From an uncultured Dongia sp. (GTDB taxonomy: Bacteria > Pseudomonadota > Alphaproteobacteria > Dongiales > Dongiaceae): a DNA stretch of 64,000 bases. The stretch covers positions 1 through 64,000 of the forward strand of contig NZ_CAKZGO010000019.1 in assembly GCF_936916975.1 (NCBI RefSeq), written 5' to 3'. Numbering within the stretch: position 1 is the stretch's first letter; each line of letters begins with the position of its first letter. The notes below the pieces were generated by a model. That model was not told the origin of the DNA. It did not search any database and saw only the letters and a program-made list of their open reading frames with translations. Shown here piece after piece: positions 1-8,914 of the stretch. The position numbers and the translations under genes were made by a program.

Positions 1-140
1 GGGCCGCGGGGGGGCCCGGGGCCTGGGCTGGGGGTGCGCGGGTCAGGGCGATCGCCCGCCGCCCCCCCCCCGGGCCCCCCCGGGGTCTCCCTCCCTTTAA
101 TTAACCCCCCCACCCCCGGGCTTCACCCGGGGATCTCGAG
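1..140. other. Low-complexity G/C homopolymer stretch, probable poor contig end
   Basis: The first 140 bases are long runs of G and C, repeated CCCGGG words and a TTAATTAA/CTCGAG-like tail, unlike any other part of the window. No reading frame, RNA or repeat family is recognisable. The stretch stops abruptly about 45 bases before phbB. The most economical reading is unreliable consensus at a contig edge; a genuine GC-rich intergenic region is possible but less likely. Confidence 0.55.
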
Positions 141-185
141 CCCAAATAAAACTGCAAATCAAAAAAACGAACCAGGGAGGCATTT

Positions 186-908
186 ATGAAACGAGTGGCG
201 GTGGTGACCGGCGGGACGCGCGGGATTGGCGAGGCGATCAGCCTTGCCTTGAAGGATGCCGGCTACAAGGTCGCGGCGATCTATGGCGGCGATGAGGCCA
301 AGGCCAAGGCCTTCACGCATGCGACCGATATTCCTGCCTACAAGATCGACGTCTCCGACTTCAAACAAGTGAAGGACGGCATCGCCAAGATCACCGCCGA
401 TCTCGGCCCCGTTGACGTTGTGGTGAACAATGCCGGCATCACCCGCGACGGCACGCTCCACAAGATGACGCCGGAGCAATGGGAGGCGGTCATCCACACC
501 AACCTCTCCTCCTGCTTCAACACGTGCCGCGCGGTGATCGACAGCATGCGCGAGCGCAGCTTCGGCCGCATCGTCAATATCGGCTCGATCAACGGCCAGG
601 CCGGGCAATATGGCCAGGTCAATTACGCCGCCGCCAAATCCGGCATCCACGGTTTCACCAAGGCGCTGGCGCAGGAAGGTGCTGGCAAGGGCATCACCGT
701 GAATGCGATCGCGCCGGGTTATATCGACACCGAGATGGTGCGGGCCGTGCCGCCGCAGGTGCTGGAAAAGATCGTCGCCAAGATCCCGGTCGGCCGCCTC
801 GGCCAGGCATCGGAGATCGCGCGCGGTGTCCTGTTCCTGGTGGGCGATGACGCCGGCTTCATCACCGGCTCGACGCTCTCCATCAATGGCGGCCAGCATA
901 TGTACTAA
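186..908 (+). CDS. phbB: Acetoacetyl-CoA reductase
   Basis: A 240-residue short-chain dehydrogenase that reduces acetoacetyl-CoA to (R)-3-hydroxybutyryl-CoA with NADPH, the second step of polyhydroxybutyrate synthesis. The N-terminal nucleotide-binding motif is TGGTRGIG (residues 8-15). NNAG lies near residue 82, the catalytic Ser in the NIGSINGQAGQYGQ stretch, and YAAAK supplies the Tyr and Lys. The C-terminus SINGGQHMY is typical of PhbB. The ATG has a strong GGGAGG ribosome site just upstream. The usual partner phbA is not visible because the window begins here. A perfect hairpin follows the gene. Confidence 0.93.
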   Translation: MKRVAVVTGGTRGIGEAISLALKDAGYKVAAIYGGDEAKAKAFTHATDIPAYKIDVSDFKQVKDGIAKITADLGPVDVVVNNAGITRDGTLHKMTPEQWEAVIHTNLSSCFNTCRAVIDSMRERSFGRIVNIGSINGQAGQYGQVNYAAAKSGIHGFTKALAQEGAGKGITVNAIAPGYIDTEMVRAVPPQVLEKIVAKIPVGRLGQASEIARGVLFLVGDDAGFITGSTLSINGGQHMY

Positions 909-944
909 GGTTATATTCCTGATCGTAACAGATTGATCTGACAA

Positions 945-984
945 GAAAACCGGCCCGGACGCGCAAAATCTGGGGCCGGTTTTC
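945..984 (+). terminator. Rho-independent terminator after phbB
   Basis: A perfect 12-bp stem, GAAAACCGGCCC paired with GGGCCGGTTTTC, encloses a 16-base loop 37 bases past the phbB stop codon. The T4 tract lies inside the 3' arm, so the structure could work on either strand, but only the plus strand has a gene ending here. Confidence 0.7.
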
Positions 985-1049
985 CATTTCTCCACCCCTT
1001 GTTAACCATTAGCTGCCTAGAATTCAGGCAGTCATGGAGAGACACGGAT

Positions 1050-1538
1050 ATGGCGAAAGCTGCCAAAGAAGTCGAAACCGAGGAAGAGGAGTTGCTGGTC
1101 GTCGAGCCCAGCGAACTCGACGAACTCACCCACGCCGAGATGCTGGAACTCTACCGCGCCTCGACCTACCAGATTCAATTCGCCAAGCACCAGCAATGGG
1201 GCACGCTGGCCGGCGCCATGGCGCTCTACGTGCTGCTCGGCCTCATCGGCAACTACGCCTCGAAGAGCGGCTTCCTGTTCAAGCTCAGCCTGATCACCAG
1301 CCTGCTGGTCTCGGTCGGTGCCATCTATTCGCTGATCATCTATCAGTTCTGGCAGAACTCGGAACGCGAGAAGCTCAGCCTCATGGCGTCCCGCCTCTCC
1401 AATCTCACCCGCCAGGTGCGCGGCGTGGTGTCGGAGCGGGAGCGCAACATGCACCGCTATGTGCTGCTGTTCTTCATGGTGATGACCCTCATCCTCGCCA
1501 ATTGGATCCTCATCGTCTTCCTCTCGCCGAAGACGTAG
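1050..1538 (+). CDS. Small membrane protein of unknown function
   Basis: A 162-residue protein that I do not recognise. An acidic N-terminal tail (a run of Glu around residues 9-13) is followed by a helical cytosolic stretch, two hydrophobic segments near residues 55-70 and 78-98, a basic and polar linker of about 40 residues, and a last membrane segment near residues 135-157 ending in SPKT. The total is three likely transmembrane helices. The ATG at 1050 is chosen because GGAGAGACACGG sits just upstream; an in-frame upstream ATG at 999 would add 17 residues. No neighbour suggests a role. Confidence 0.75.
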   Translation: MAKAAKEVETEEEELLVVEPSELDELTHAEMLELYRASTYQIQFAKHQQWGTLAGAMALYVLLGLIGNYASKSGFLFKLSLITSLLVSVGAIYSLIIYQFWQNSEREKLSLMASRLSNLTRQVRGVVSERERNMHRYVLLFFMVMTLILANWILIVFLSPKT

Positions 1539-1588
1539 GCAGCCGCCTGGCTTGACGATTCGCGCATGCCTTGCGATATCGAGCGGGC

Positions 1589-2512
1589 ATGACAACGCCC
1601 GCACAGACTGCCACCCGCCGCGCCACGATGATCGGTTCCATTGCCGTCCTGCTCTGGGCGACACTGGCGCTGTTCACGTCATCGACCGGCGCCGTCCCGC
1701 CCTTCCAGCTGATGGCGATGACCTTTGCCATCGCCTTCCTCTTCGCCGCACTTAAATGGATGCGGGATGCGAGCCTGCAGGGCCGCAGCGCCTTTGCGTT
1801 TTTGCGCCAGCCCTGGCCGGTCTGGGCGATCGGCATCGGCGGCCTCTTTCTCTATCACTTGTTCTATTTCGTGGCGCTCGATCATGCGCCCGCGGTGGAG
1901 GCAAGCCTCATCGCCTATCTGTGGCCGCTGCTCATCGTGCTGTTCTCAGCCTTGTTGCCGGGCGAGAAACTTTACTGGCAACACGTCGTCGGCGCGCTCA
2001 TCGGCATGGGTGGCGCTGTGGTGCTGCTGGTCTACCGCACGCCAAGCGACGGACTAGATGCGTCGCAGCCGGTGGGCGACATGCTGGGCTATGGTGCCGC
2101 TGTCGCCTGCGCCTTCACCTGGTCGATCTATTCGGTGCTGTCGCGCCGCTTCGGCTCGGCGCCGACGGATCTGGTGGGTGCCTTCTGCGGTGTCACCGCC
2201 CTCCTCGGCTTCATCAGCCATCTCCTGGTCGAGACCACTGTGTGGCCGGCCGATCTGTGGGAATGGCTCGCCATCCTGGCGCTCGGCCTCGGACCCGTGG
2301 GGGCAGCGTTCTTCGTCTGGGATTACGGCGTCAAGAAGGGCGATATCAAGGCGCTGGGCGCCATCTCCTACGCCTCGCCGCTGATCTCGACCCTACTGCT
2401 GATTCTGACCGGCAAGGCGGAGGGCACCTTCGCCATCCTGCTCGGCTGCCTCGCCATCGTCGGCGGCGCTGTCCTGGCGGCGCGCGATCTCTATCTGAAG
2501 CGTTCGCGGTGA
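1589..2512 (+). CDS. DMT-superfamily transporter, EamA family (YddG-like)
   Basis: A 307-residue inner-membrane protein with about ten hydrophobic helices arranged as two EamA repeats, the standard length for the drug/metabolite transporter superfamily. The opening, with MIGSIAVLLWATLALFTS, and the HAPAVEASLIAYLWPLLIVL block of the first repeat resemble YddG-type aromatic amino acid or metabolite exporters. The substrate cannot be read from sequence. The ATG at 1589 is preferred over a TTG six codons upstream. The gene runs convergently into the GST gene. Confidence 0.85.
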   Translation: MTTPAQTATRRATMIGSIAVLLWATLALFTSSTGAVPPFQLMAMTFAIAFLFAALKWMRDASLQGRSAFAFLRQPWPVWAIGIGGLFLYHLFYFVALDHAPAVEASLIAYLWPLLIVLFSALLPGEKLYWQHVVGALIGMGGAVVLLVYRTPSDGLDASQPVGDMLGYGAAVACAFTWSIYSVLSRRFGSAPTDLVGAFCGVTALLGFISHLLVETTVWPADLWEWLAILALGLGPVGAAFFVWDYGVKKGDIKALGAISYASPLISTLLLILTGKAEGTFAILLGCLAIVGGAVLAARDLYLKRSR

Positions 2513-2519
2513 AGACGCG

Positions 2520-3125
2520 CTAGTCGTGCGGCAGCGTGGTCTTGAGGGCCGGCCGCGCCGAGATCGCTTCATGCCATTTGGCGAGCGTCGGGCATTTGTC
2601 GCGCCAGGGTTCCGCGCCGAAGCGGAAGTCGAAATAATCGAGCACGATGGCGACGGTCAGCAGGCCGATATCAAGCACCGGGGCGAAGTGATGCGCCTCC
2701 TGCTCGAGTGCCGCCAAGCCCTGGTCCATCTTCAACTTCTGGCGCTGGATCCAGGCGGGCGATTGCTCGCCGGCCGGGCGGCGGATTTCCATCATGCGCA
2801 GGACGCCCGCATCGGCCATGCCGCCTGCAAGCGCCTCGCGCCGCAGCGCGTTCCAGCGCGCCGGGCCGGTGGACGGGAACATCTTCACGCCGTTATGGCG
2901 GGAATCCAGAAACTCGCAGATGACATGGGAGTCATAGAGCGCGGAGCCATCTTCCAGTATTAAAGCCGGCACCTTGTTCAAGGGATTGTCCTTGCCAATA
3001 TCGCAAGTGGGGTCGGCGGTCACGGTCTTGATCAACTCGATATCCTGGTCTTGCCCGGTCTCGATAGCGACCACGCGCACCTTGCGCACGAAGGGGCTGG
3101 TCGATGAGTAACGCAGCTTGAACAT
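2520..3125 (-). CDS. Glutathione S-transferase family protein
   Basis: A 201-residue cytosolic protein with a thioredoxin-like GST N-domain (MFKLRYSSTSPFVRKVRV, with Ser/Thr residues in the usual glutathione-activating position), the cis-proline element KVPALILEDGSALYDS near residues 50-66 and an all-alpha C-domain. It is closest in layout to the single-domain bacterial GSTs related to E. coli YibF. The start is the ATG at 3125, since the frame upstream overlaps purD and lacks GST homology. The substrate is unknown. Its start is 13 bases from the end of purD, so the two may be co-transcribed. Confidence 0.85.
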   Translation of the reverse strand: MFKLRYSSTSPFVRKVRVVAIETGQDQDIELIKTVTADPTCDIGKDNPLNKVPALILEDGSALYDSHVICEFLDSRHNGVKMFPSTGPARWNALRREALAGGMADAGVLRMMEIRRPAGEQSPAWIQRQKLKMDQGLAALEQEAHHFAPVLDIGLLTVAIVLDYFDFRFGAEPWRDKCPTLAKWHEAISARPALKTTLPHD

Positions 3126-3138
3126 CGGAAAACTCCTG

Positions 3139-4416
3139 TCAGGGACGCGCAATCGCGCGATGGGCAATATCGCGGCGGCAGAAACCGCCCGGCCAGTCGA
3201 TCGCATCGACGGCCTGATAGGCGCGCTGCTGGGCAAGCTTCACATCCACGCCCGTGGCCGAGACCGCCAGCACACGCCCGCCGGCAGCGATAATTTCGCC
3301 TGCATCGTTGAGCTTGGTGCCGGCATGGAATACGGCGACGTCGGCGAGCTTCGCCGCGGCATCGAGATTGCGGATGACGGTGCCGGTTTCCGGCTTGCCG
3401 GGATAGCCGTTGGCCGCCATTACCACGGTGACTGCCGCCGCATCGAACCAGCGCAGGTCGAAATTCTTGAGGCCACCATCGCGCGCGGCCATCAAGGCCG
3501 GCAGGACATCGGATTTCAGGCGCAGCATCAGGACCTCGCATTCGGGGTCGCCGAAGCGGCAGTTGAACTCGATCAGCTTCGGCCCGTCCTTGGTCACCAT
3601 GATGCCAGCGAACAGCACGCCCTTGAACGGCCGCCCTTCCGCAGCCATGCCGGCGACCGTCGGCAGGATGATCTCGGCCATGATGCGGCGCTCGATCTCC
3701 GGTGTCGAAATGGGTGCCGGAGAATAGGCGCCCATGCCACCGGTATTGGGACCGGTATCGCCATCGCCGACCTGCTTGTGGTCCTGGGCTGATGCCAAGG
3801 GCACCGCATGCGTGCCGTCGCACAACGCGAAGAAGGACAACTCTTCGCCGGTCATGAATTCTTCCACCACCAGCTCCGCCCCAGCCTCGCCAAAATGGCG
3901 GTCGAGCATCATGGCATCGATGGCGGCATTTGCTTCCGTGTGTGTCTGAGCAATGACCACGCCCTTGCCGGCCGCAAGCCCATCCGCCTTCACGACGACC
4001 GGCACCGGCAAAGTCGCGGCAAAGGCCTTCGCGGCGGCGGCATCACGGAAGCGCTGATAGGCCGCGGTTGGCACATGATATTTGGCGGCAAGGTCCTTCA
4101 TGAAGCCCTTGGAGCCTTCGAGTTCGGCCGCCTTGGCGCTCGGGCCGAAAGTGGCAATGCCCGCTGCCTCCAGCGCGTCGGCGAGGCCCTTCACCAGCGG
4201 GCCTTCCGGTCCCACCACTACAAAATCGATCTTTTCTGTCTGGGCAAAAGCGACCAGTGCCGGGATATCCTCAGCATTGATGGGGACACATTCGGCATCC
4301 GCCGCGATACCAGCATTGCCCGGCGCGCAATACAGCTTGTCGCACAGCGGCGAGGCCGCGATTTTCCAGCAAAGGGCGTGTTCGCGACCGCCCGACCCCA
4401 CCACCAGAATACGCAT
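3139..4416 (-). CDS. purD: Phosphoribosylamine-glycine ligase (GARS)
   Basis: A 425-residue ATP-grasp enzyme joining glycine to 5-phosphoribosylamine, the second step of de novo purine synthesis. It begins [18 protein letters not shown], the hallmark PurD N-terminus. The ATP-grasp core shows [17 protein letters not shown] near residue 145 and [19 protein letters not shown] near residue 285, and [14 protein letters not shown] is the PurD signature. Length is typical. The ATG at 4416 is taken; a TTG three codons upstream is unlikely. It diverges from xseA, with 59 bases between the two starts, so the promoters must overlap. Confidence 0.97.
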   Translation of the reverse strand: MRILVVGSGGREHALCWKIAASPLCDKLYCAPGNAGIAADAECVPINAEDIPALVAFAQTEKIDFVVVGPEGPLVKGLADALEAAGIATFGPSAKAAELEGSKGFMKDLAAKYHVPTAAYQRFRDAAAAKAFAATLPVPVVVKADGLAAGKGVVIAQTHTEANAAIDAMMLDRHFGEAGAELVVEEFMTGEELSFFALCDGTHAVPLASAQDHKQVGDGDTGPNTGGMGAYSPAPISTPEIERRIMAEIILPTVAGMAAEGRPFKGVLFAGIMVTKDGPKLIEFNCRFGDPECEVLMLRLKSDVLPALMAARDGGLKNFDLRWFDAAAVTVVMAANGYPGKPETGTVIRNLDAAAKLADVAVFHAGTKLNDAGEIIAAGGRVLAVSATGVDVKLAQQRAYQAVDAIDWPGGFCRRDIAHRAIARP

Positions 4417-4475
4417 CGATTTCAATCCAATTTCGCTTATCTTATGGCGCCTGCGATACCATAGAATAGTTCATC

Positions 4476-5990
4476 ATGACAGACATCGATTCGGATCCCC
4501 TGGACGGGCCGGCCGGCCTCCCCGGCACCGGCCATAATGCGGCGGAAATCACCGTCAGCGAGCTTTCCCAGGCCATCAAGCGCACGCTGGAGGGCCGCTT
4601 CGACCGTGTGCGGGTCAAGGGCGAGATTTCCGGCTTCAAGCGAGCGGCTTCCGGGCACCTGTATTTGATGCTGAAGGACGAGAACGCGGCCCTCAAATCC
4701 GTCTGCTGGAAAGGGAATGCCGCGCGCCTTGGCATCGTGCCCGAAGACGGCATGGAAGTGATCGCCACCGGGCGCATCACCACCTATGGCGACCGCTCGG
4801 AATACCAGCTGGTGATCGAGCGGCTGGAACTGGCCGGCATCGGCGCACTGCTGCGGATGATCGAGGAGCGGAAGAAGAAGCTCGCAGCCGAAGGCCTGTT
4901 CGACCCGGCGCGCAAGCGTGCGCTGCCGACCCTGCCGGCTGTGATCGGTATCGTCACCTCGCCCACGGGTGCGGTCCTCCGCGACATTCTCCATCGCCTC
5001 GCCGATCGCTTTCCGCGCCATGTGCTGGTTTGGCCGGTGCTGGTCCAGGGCGAGGGTGCCGCCCCGCAGATCGCCGCCGCCATCCGCGGCTTCAATGCGC
5101 TGGAGGTCGGCGGCAGCGTGCCGCGCCCCGATCTCCTCATCGTCGCCCGTGGCGGCGGCAGCATCGAAGATCTGATGGCTTTCAACGAGGAAAGCGTGGT
5201 GCGCGCCGCCGCCGAAAGTACCATCCCGCTCATCTCCGCCGTGGGGCATGAGACGGATACGACGCTCATCGATTTCGCCTCAGACCGCCGGGCGCCCACG
5301 CCAACGGCGGCAGCCGAAATGGCCGTTCCCGTGCGCGCCGAGCTGGTGGCGCAGATCGGTGAGATCGGCCACCGCATGGCGGGCGGCATGAACCGGCGCC
5401 TCGGCGAAGCGCGCCTCACCCTCGACGGGTTGTCGCGCGGCCTGCCGGAACCGATGCGCCTCATCCAGGAGAAGGCGCAGCAGCTCGACCAATGGCTGGA
5501 GCGCTGGGCCAATGCGCGCCTGCCCTATTTCCGCGGTCGGCAGGATCGCCTGTCGCAGTTGCGCGCCGAGCTGAAGACGCCGCATCAGCAATTGGCCGAG
5601 GTACGCAACGCCATCGATCTCACGGCCAACAAATTGGGGGCTGCCTTCCATCTCGCGCTGGAACGGCAGCATCGCGGGTTGGAGCGGATCGGCAATGGGC
5701 TGGCGCCAAGGCTATTGGCTGACCTCGTCACAAGGAAGCGCGTAGCGCTCGATCATCTGGGCCAGCTGCTCGACAGCTACTCCTATGAAAAGGTTCTGGA
5801 ACGCGGCTTCGCTTTGGTGCGGGACGCAGCCGGCAAGCCGGTCCTGACCGCGGCCGGTGTCGGCGGTGGCGATACGCTGACGATCCAGTTCCGCGACGGC
5901 ACTGTCGATGCCGTGGCAGGCGGGACGCCGTCGGAGAAACCGAAGAAGCGGCAGACGCCGCCCGCTGCCCCGCAAGGATCACTGCTGTGA
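4476..5990 (+). CDS. xseA: Exodeoxyribonuclease VII large subunit
   Basis: A 504-residue subunit of ExoVII, which degrades single-stranded DNA in both directions to oligonucleotides. An N-terminal OB-fold occupies roughly residues 25-120 (VRVKGEISGFKRAASGHLYL). The catalytic domain contains GIVTSPTGAVLRDILHRLADR, the RGGGSIEDLMAFNEE motif near residue 228, and SAVGHETDTTLIDFASDRRAPTP cut into the usual GHETD block. A long coiled-coil region follows to residue 450. The C-terminus is Lys/Pro rich. The small subunit xseB is not adjacent. The stop overlaps the start of the next gene by four bases (GTGA). Confidence 0.96.
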   Translation: MTDIDSDPLDGPAGLPGTGHNAAEITVSELSQAIKRTLEGRFDRVRVKGEISGFKRAASGHLYLMLKDENAALKSVCWKGNAARLGIVPEDGMEVIATGRITTYGDRSEYQLVIERLELAGIGALLRMIEERKKKLAAEGLFDPARKRALPTLPAVIGIVTSPTGAVLRDILHRLADRFPRHVLVWPVLVQGEGAAPQIAAAIRGFNALEVGGSVPRPDLLIVARGGGSIEDLMAFNEESVVRAAAESTIPLISAVGHETDTTLIDFASDRRAPTPTAAAEMAVPVRAELVAQIGEIGHRMAGGMNRRLGEARLTLDGLSRGLPEPMRLIQEKAQQLDQWLERWANARLPYFRGRQDRLSQLRAELKTPHQQLAEVRNAIDLTANKLGAAFHLALERQHRGLERIGNGLAPRLLADLVTRKRVALDHLGQLLDSYSYEKVLERGFALVRDAAGKPVLTAAGVGGGDTLTIQFRDGTVDAVAGGTPSEKPKKRQTPPAAPQGSLL

Positions 5991-6799
5991 TCCTGCGGAC
6001 GCTTGCCATCCTGCTGGCCTTGACGGCACCGGCCTCGGCCATCGAGCTCAAGGGCCATCTGCAGCCCGGCGGCTTTGCGGTCGGCACGGTCGAACCAGGC
6101 GCCACGGTTCTACTGGGCGACAATCCGGTGATGGTCGGCAGCGACGGGACCTTCGTGATCGGCTTTGGCCGCGACCAGGGGCCGGAGCAGCAGATCACCA
6201 TCATTCATGCCGATGGCAAGCCCGAGCAGCAGATGCTCTCCATCGCGCCGCGCGATTATGAGATCCAGCGTATCGACAAGCTGGATCAGAACATGGTGAC
6301 GCCGGACCCAGCGACCGAGGTGCGCATCAAATCCGACCAGGCCAAGGTCAGAGCCGCACGCGCAACGCCATCGGATCGCCGCGATTTCCTGACGAGTTTC
6401 ATCTGGCCGGTCACGGGGCCGATCAGCGGCGTCTATGGCAGCCAGCGCATCCTGAACGGCGTACCCAAGGCGCCGCATTTCGGGACCGATATCGCCGCAC
6501 CCGAGGGCAGCCAGATCGTGGCGCCGGCCGATGGCGTGGTGCGCTTTGCCGAAACCGATCTCTATCTCACCGGCGGGACGGTGATCCTCGACCATGGCTT
6601 CGGGATCTACTCCAGCTACCTCCATATGAGCCGCCTCGATGTGACCGTGGGCGATGTCCTGCGCCAGGGCCAGCCGATCGGCGCGGTGGGGAAGACCGGC
6701 CGCGCCACGGGCCCGCATCTGCATTGGGGGCTGAACTGGAACGAAACCCGGCTGGATCCGGCCCTGCTCGTGCCACCGATGGTGGCAACGGCGCCATGA
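5987..6799 (+). CDS. Secreted M23-family metallopeptidase
   Basis: A 270-residue envelope peptidase of the LytM/M23 family, which cuts peptidoglycan cross-bridges or activates amidases. A signal peptide ends near ALTAPASA (residue 18). The M23 domain fills the C-terminal half: HFGTDIAAPEGSQIVAPADG carries the first zinc ligands (HxxxD), and GPHLHWGLN near residue 243 carries the HxH ligand pair. All zinc ligands are present, so it should be active, unlike EnvC-type proteins. The GTG start overlaps the xseA stop, so translational coupling is likely. Confidence 0.92.
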   Translation: MILRTLAILLALTAPASAIELKGHLQPGGFAVGTVEPGATVLLGDNPVMVGSDGTFVIGFGRDQGPEQQITIIHADGKPEQQMLSIAPRDYEIQRIDKLDQNMVTPDPATEVRIKSDQAKVRAARATPSDRRDFLTSFIWPVTGPISGVYGSQRILNGVPKAPHFGTDIAAPEGSQIVAPADGVVRFAETDLYLTGGTVILDHGFGIYSSYLHMSRLDVTVGDVLRQGQPIGAVGKTGRATGPHLHWGLNWNETRLDPALLVPPMVATAP

Positions 6800-6881
6800 T
6801 TTGCGCAATACTTTTGGATCGCTTGACGACTCGGGTTGCGGCCCCATACTTGCCGCCGAGACAAGAACAGGTAGCCGCCAG

Positions 6882-8081
6882 ATGAACGAGATCGACGAAT
6901 TGGTAGACTGGATTTCTAATCCGCCGATCAACCGCGGCATGGTGCCCTATGTCCTGGTCCTCAACCTTGAGGAATTCACGCGGAACAAGGAAGGCATCGA
7001 GTTCCTCAAAGCCTTCGCCGACCGGCTCGACGAGTATTTTTCGGGGCGCGGTTGCCGACTTTACCGGCTGAGCCTTGCCAGCCTGGTGATGACGGTGGCG
7101 GATCAGGAGGTGCTGGTTTCCGGCATTCTCTCTGATACCAAGCTGCAGCTGCTGCGGATGATCGGCCGGCAATTGCCGGATTATTTCGGCGCCGTCGACG
7201 TCAACCGCATGACCCAGATCATCGACCTGCGCCGCGACCGACCGCGCGCGCTCGAAACGGTGCGCCGCCTGGGGGCACAGGCCGCCAATGTCGACCAGGT
7301 GTCCAACATGATGGACATGCTGCTTCTCGAACACATCACCAAGATCGAGAGCGCCTATAAGCAGCTGGGCGATGCGCGCTTTGCCGATCTGTTCCTGCGC
7401 AGCCAGCAGATCGCCATTCATGAAGAGGGCAAGCCACTCCACCCCGTCATGAGCGAGTTCTTTGCCAGCATGGCGGCCTTGCGCCAGCATGTGCTGATCG
7501 GCGTCGATATGCGCCACAACAAGAACGTCTTCAACCAGATGACGGTGACGCTGGATCGCATCATCCTGAAGGCGATCGAGGGCATCAAGCGCCCGGAGCA
7601 GCGCGCCTCGCTCAACATCAACATCGAAAGCGTGTTCTCGAGCGATTTCGAGACCTTCGAGAAGCGCTCGCTGAACTCGCTCCGCCGCTTCAATTTCGAG
7701 TTCCGCATCGGCGACATCATGCAGAACTTCAACGAATTCCTGGCGGCGCGCGATCTCATCCAGGGCCGCGGCGGTACGGTCGCCATCGATGGGTTGCTGC
7801 CCTCGATCATCAACGTGATCGACCTCTCGCAGTTGAACCCGAACATGATCAAGGTGTTCTGGCAGCCGGGGCTCGGCCCCGAACTGCTGCGTCGCCGCGC
7901 CCATTTCGACCGCCTGCGCCAATCGGGCGTGGTGCTGGCGCTGGCCCGCGTCGATGACGAAGACGGCTATGTCACCGGCCGCGATCTCGGCTTCGGCATG
8001 TTCCAGGGCTATCACATCGACAAGCTGCTGAGCACGCCGGCCCCGGTGCCACTGTCGGAATATCGTGGGGTTGGGCGGTAA
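6882..8081 (+). CDS. Degenerate EAL-fold protein, probably catalytically inactive
   Basis: A 399-residue cytosolic protein. The C-terminal ~140 residues follow the secondary-structure layout of a c-di-GMP phosphodiesterase EAL domain: LNINIESVFSSDFETF matches the VNLS strand, GTVAIDGLLPS sits where DDFGTG would be, NPNMIKVFW corresponds to the IKID strand, and GRDLGFGMFQGYHIDKLL is the classic LG...QGY end. Key residues are lost: no EAL triplet, the ELTE glutamate is absent and the DD pair is ID-G. The N-terminal 230 residues are not recognised. The ATG at 6882 follows a 27-codon open stretch with no support. It is possibly a c-di-GMP or protein-binding scaffold. Confidence 0.7.
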   Translation: MNEIDELVDWISNPPINRGMVPYVLVLNLEEFTRNKEGIEFLKAFADRLDEYFSGRGCRLYRLSLASLVMTVADQEVLVSGILSDTKLQLLRMIGRQLPDYFGAVDVNRMTQIIDLRRDRPRALETVRRLGAQAANVDQVSNMMDMLLLEHITKIESAYKQLGDARFADLFLRSQQIAIHEEGKPLHPVMSEFFASMAALRQHVLIGVDMRHNKNVFNQMTVTLDRIILKAIEGIKRPEQRASLNINIESVFSSDFETFEKRSLNSLRRFNFEFRIGDIMQNFNEFLAARDLIQGRGGTVAIDGLLPSIINVIDLSQLNPNMIKVFWQPGLGPELLRRRAHFDRLRQSGVVLALARVDDEDGYVTGRDLGFGMFQGYHIDKLLSTPAPVPLSEYRGVGR

Positions 8082-8084
8082 GGC

Positions 8085-8801
8085 CTACCCCGCCAAATTC
8101 GCCGTCAGCAACTCGTCGAACCGGGCACCGGGCTGGTAGCCGCTGAGGCCCTTGGGAAATCCGACGCCGGCCTTCAGCAGCGGGTCAGCAACCGGGTCGC
8201 CCACCACCTGCATGATCGGAATAACCCCGGCCCAGACGTCGAGCGCGTAATCCGGCTCGTCATCCTTGGGCGGGCCGGTGCGGATCTTGGCTGATGCTTC
8301 CTCAATCTCCATGGCGATAACGGTAGTGCCTTTCAACTCTTGCTTCTCGTTGGGGCGGAGCTCGGCGCGGCGGCCGGGATAGAGCCGGTCGACGAAGAGG
8401 TCGAGCTGATCGGATTCCTCAGCCGGGTCATCGACCAGCTTGGCGACACCGAACGCCATCACCGAGCGGTAGTTGATTGAGTGATGAAAGCCGGAGCGCG
8501 CCAGCACCAATCCATCCAAATGTGTCACCGCAACACAGGCCGGCACACCGGCTTCCTGGAAGCGCAGCATGCGGCTGGCGGCCGAGCCGTGCCAGTAAAG
8601 TGTCCGGCCCTGGCGCCAGAAAGCGGTCGGCGTCACGAAGGGCTGGCCATCGATGACATAGGCGATATGGGCGATGAAGGCTGCATCCAGAATCGGGAAG
8701 ATCGTCGCCTCGTCATACTTGCCGCGCTCATGCAGGCGTTTCACCTTGCTGCGGCTGGTCGGCGTAAAGCTGGCACCCTGGGGCTGGCTGTCATCGGGCA
8801 T
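8085..8801 (-). CDS. Pyridoxamine 5'-phosphate oxidase-like flavin-binding protein
   Basis: A 238-residue protein of the split-barrel FMN-binding fold (PNPOx-like/NimA-related). The recognisable features are TFPT-region equivalents around PFVTPTAFWRQGRTLYWHGS, the SRMLRF helix and the HHSINYRSVMAFGVAKLVDD strand pair typical of this family. It is larger than minimal PNPOx-like proteins (about 150 residues) because of a C-terminal extension ending QPGARFDELLTANLAG. It is transcribed divergently from a MocR/PdxR-type regulator, which suggests that the regulator controls it and that it acts in B6 or related cofactor or antibiotic metabolism. The exact substrate is unknown. Confidence 0.82.
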   Translation of the reverse strand: MPDDSQPQGASFTPTSRSKVKRLHERGKYDEATIFPILDAAFIAHIAYVIDGQPFVTPTAFWRQGRTLYWHGSAASRMLRFQEAGVPACVAVTHLDGLVLARSGFHHSINYRSVMAFGVAKLVDDPAEESDQLDLFVDRLYPGRRAELRPNEKQELKGTTVIAMEIEEASAKIRTGPPKDDEPDYALDVWAGVIPIMQVVGDPVADPLLKAGVGFPKGLSGYQPGARFDELLTANLAG

Positions 8802-8860
8802 GGCTGATCTCGCTCTGAAATGAGGATATTGGCGTTGGCGTGACTATCGCCAGAAAGCGG

Positions 8861-8889
8861 TTCTGTCAAAAGATCCGATATCATATAAT
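8861..8889 (+). promoter_or_regulatory. Possible sigma-70 promoter of the mocR gene
   Basis: A TATAAT hexamer at 8884-8889 is preceded at 17 bases by TTCTGT, a weak -35 match. Transcription would begin about 18 bases before the ATG at 8915, where GGAGA provides the ribosome site. The site lies in the 113-base divergent region with the PNPOx-like gene, where MocR autoregulation would be expected. Confidence 0.4.
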
Positions 8890-8914
8890 CTATGGATCCA
8901 CTTTGGAGACCCGC

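Noticed and set aside
6567-8015. Minus-strand open frame over the EAL-like gene
   Set aside because: It has no family resemblance, is His/Asp/Ala-biased in composition, and the plus-strand frame carries recognisable EAL-like motifs.
8861-8889. Second-guessing the PNPOx gene as an operon partner of mocR
   Set aside because: The two are on opposite strands, so they can only share a divergent control region.
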